Shown here one piece after another: positions 50,186-51,558 of a stretch of 51,558 bases of DNA. The notes under the pieces are model-generated. The model ran no database searches. It saw only the letters and a program-made list of their open reading frames with translations, and was not told the DNA's origin. Made by a program: the position numbers and the translations under genes. Every line of letters starts with the position of its first letter. Position 1 is the first letter of the stretch. This stretch comes from DASPKT01 sp035626475 (GTDB lineage Bacteria > Pseudomonadota > Alphaproteobacteria > Azospirillales > Azospirillaceae). Location: NCBI GenBank assembly GCA_035626475.1, contig DASPNP010000046.1, positions 1 to 51,558 on the forward strand, written 5' to 3'.

Positions 50186-50219
50186 AAAAACGAAAACGCC
50201 GCCCGGTGGGGGCGGCGTT
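50186..50219 (-). terminator. Rho-independent terminator after mlaC
   Basis: On the minus strand, AACGCCGCCC pairs with GGGCGGCGTT around a five-base loop and is followed by TTCGTTTTT. It lies 25 bases after the mlaC stop and ends the lipid-transport unit. Confidence 0.85.
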
Positions 50220-50244
50220 CCCGATTCGCTGAGGACGGTTCAAG

Positions 50245-50880
50245 TTACTGCGACTGGGCCGTCTGGATGCGCGAGCGCAGCGCGTCCAGCAGCGCGTCGA
50301 AGCGGCCGCCGTTGCTCTCGATCACCGAGGCGAACTCCGAGCGCTGGGTGACGCTCATGCTGACATTCTCGACCACCACGTCGATGATCTTGAAGTTGGC
50401 GTCCTTCTGGCGGACGCGCCAGGCGACGTTGACCGGCGGGCCGTTCGGGCGCAGCACCTGGCTGCTCACCACGGCGTCGCGCTCGCCCTCGGGGCGGCCG
50501 CCCGTCACCTTGAACTTCTCGCCGGCATACTGGCTGAAGCGCTCGGCATAGACGTTGACGATCATGCTCTCGAACAGCTTCTGGTACTCGTCCTTCTGCG
50601 GCTGGCTGGCGGCGTTCCAGTAGCGGCCCAGGACGAAGCGGCCGATCGTCGGCACGTCGAAATTGGCGTTCAGCAGCTCGCGGAAGACGGCCTGGCGCTG
50701 CTGCGGCGTGTTCTTCGGGTCGGACACGACCGCGATGGCCTTGTCGCCCAGGCCCTGGACGAACTTGGCGGCATCGGTGGAGATGTCGGCGCGGGCCGGG
50801 GCGGCGCTGGCGACGAAGCCGGCGAAGGCCAAGGCGATGATGCCGAACAGGCCGCGGCGGCGCATGGAAATGGTCTTCAT
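50245..50880 (-). CDS. mlaC: Phospholipid-binding protein MlaC (Ttg2D family)
   Basis: The protein has 211 residues, normal for MlaC. A signal peptide with an arginine run (MKTISMRRRGLFGIIALAFA, cleaved after ARA) sends it to the periplasm, where MlaC carries phospholipid between the outer-membrane MlaA complex and the inner-membrane MlaFEDB transporter. Landmarks are FRELLNANFDVPTIGRFVLG, RYWNAASQPQKDEYQKLFES, and WRVRQKDANFKIIDVVVENV, followed by SMSVTQRSEFASVIESNGG, all typical. It lies 143 bases downstream of mlaA on the same strand. The remaining Mla transporter genes are not in this window. Confidence 0.94.
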   Translation of the reverse strand: MKTISMRRRGLFGIIALAFAGFVASAAPARADISTDAAKFVQGLGDKAIAVVSDPKNTPQQRQAVFRELLNANFDVPTIGRFVLGRYWNAASQPQKDEYQKLFESMIVNVYAERFSQYAGEKFKVTGGRPEGERDAVVSSQVLRPNGPPVNVAWRVRQKDANFKIIDVVVENVSMSVTQRSEFASVIESNGGRFDALLDALRSRIQTAQSQ

Positions 50881-51023
50881 GGTCTCGTTCTCTCAAACCC
50901 TTGTCAGCGTCGTCGATTACAACACGCGACGCTGTGATGCGGATCACCGCATGCGATGATGGCCTTTGTGGGGCCGCGTTTCATTTCCGCCGGATGCCGG
51001 CGCCCCCTCGCTCCCGCAGGATG

Positions 51024-51558
51024 TCACTCCTGGTCGAAGTCGGGGATGTCGGGCATCTGGTTGGGATCCTCCTTGCCGTCGCGGATCCAGCCGTCGCGGC
51101 GCTGGCGGTAGAGCGAGCGCATGGCGGCGTAGTAGTCGAAGCTGTTGCGGCGTAGATCGTCGATGGCGTCGATGTAGCCCGCGCGCGTGTCCAGCACCGT
51201 CACGCCGACGCGCGAGTAGGTGAACTCCGTGTTCCAGGCGCGCCCGTCGACATAGTGCCCGACCGGGTCAGCCAGGAACTCCGCCCCGAAGCCCGCCGCG
51301 TCGCGCACCGTCGAGGGCCCCAGCAGCGGCAGCACCAGGTACGGCCCCTCCGGCACGCCCCAGACCGCCAGCGTCTGGTCGAAGCTCTCATACTCGTACG
51401 CGATGCCGTGGTCGCCAGCGACGTCGATCAGCCCGCCCAGGCCCACGGTGGAGTTGATGACGAAGCGCTGGAGTGCGACCTGGGTGCCCTCCCAGTCGCC
51501 CTGCAGCGCCTGGTTGGCGATGGTCAGCGGCGAGCGCAGGTTCTGCAGCACGTTGCGC
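51024..51558 (-). CDS. mlaA: MlaA (VacJ-family) lipoprotein, N-terminus beyond window
   Basis: The visible 178 residues are the central and C-terminal parts. MlaA is the outer-membrane ring that removes phospholipids from the outer leaflet. Landmarks: RNVLQNLRSPLTIANQALQG, RFVINSTVGLGGLIDVA, DQTLAVWGVPEGPYLVLPLL, GPSTVRDAAG and SRVGVTVLDTRAGYIDAIDD. The 5' part with the lipoprotein signal lies past base 51558; the frame is open to the edge. mlaC follows on the same strand. Confidence 0.95.
   Translation of the reverse strand, partial: RNVLQNLRSPLTIANQALQGDWEGTQVALQRFVINSTVGLGGLIDVAGDHGIAYEYESFDQTLAVWGVPEGPYLVLPLLGPSTVRDAAGFGAEFLADPVGHYVDGRAWNTEFTYSRVGVTVLDTRAGYIDAIDDLRRNSFDYYAAMRSLYRQRRDGWIRDGKEDPNQMPDIPDFDQE

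Overview
The window is GC-rich chromosomal DNA of an alphaproteobacterium, most likely of the Rhodospirillales type. Supporting genes are a COQ9-family ubiquinone protein, a GapR/DUF2312 nucleoid protein, a DUF1244 protein, the three-gene (pntAA-pntAB-pntB) proton-translocating transhydrogenase as in Rhodospirillum, a zinc-free short L36, and adjacent mlaA and mlaC genes. Most of the window is a housekeeping and metabolic backbone. The exception is an accessory, phage-derived segment at the left edge.

Left edge (1-4.1 kb): a Mu gp27-like small terminase gene sits directly upstream of a portal-protein gene, with no large terminase between them. The portal protein has an extra C-terminal tail that looks like a GH108-type peptidoglycan hydrolase, joined by a Gly-rich DEDGRWT linker. 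Tail to tail with it, and overlapping its stop codon, is a small AT-richer gene for an exported protein. Beyond that lies a second, internally deleted copy of the portal gene. Together this looks like a recombining delivery-protein/toxin-tail cassette, or its remains, more than an intact prophage. It is the best candidate here for something undescribed.

4.6-9.5 kb: rpmJ (L36), the glycolate oxidase operon glcD-glcE-glcF (overlapping or closely spaced) and a secreted TPR protein. 9.5-20.1 kb: SRPBCC protein, M3 oligoendopeptidase, Rieske oxygenase, an AraC regulator with two small neighbours, an orphan BrnA antitoxin, a long-form acyl-CoA dehydrogenase with a TetR-type operator, GapR, DUF1244 and N-formylglutamate amidohydrolase. 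20.3-30.2 kb: pyruvate kinase, a DUF2157/GDYXXLXY membrane pair, an ABC1/UbiB-like kinase, an amidohydrolase with a changed metal motif, a secreted GH13 amylase, and a 505-residue Ser/Thr/Gly low-complexity exported protein.

30.3-38.5 kb: the transhydrogenase operon (first gene frameshifted in this sequence), HNH nuclease, S21, peptide deformylase, COQ9, an MBL-fold hydrolase, a DsbA-like isomerase and a CAU-anticodon tRNA. 38.5-51.6 kb: flavodoxin-like reductase, a 1,024-residue RTX-like/FG-GAP surface protein, YaiI, EttA, a repeat-bearing lipoprotein, MFS and EamA transporters, a GNAT enzyme, a Rossmann-fold protein, and the lipid-transport proteins MlaC and MlaA (MlaA cut by the window edge).

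Intergenic spaces are colonised by at least four families of palindromic dispersed repeats: a ~135-bp CTCTCCC element, longer mosaic inverted repeats, paired GGGTCCCCGCC elements, and CTTCGACAAGCTCAGG elements. One is nested inside another, and one short element supplies the stop codons of both flanking genes. All function calls come from reading sequence by eye. No database searches were possible.
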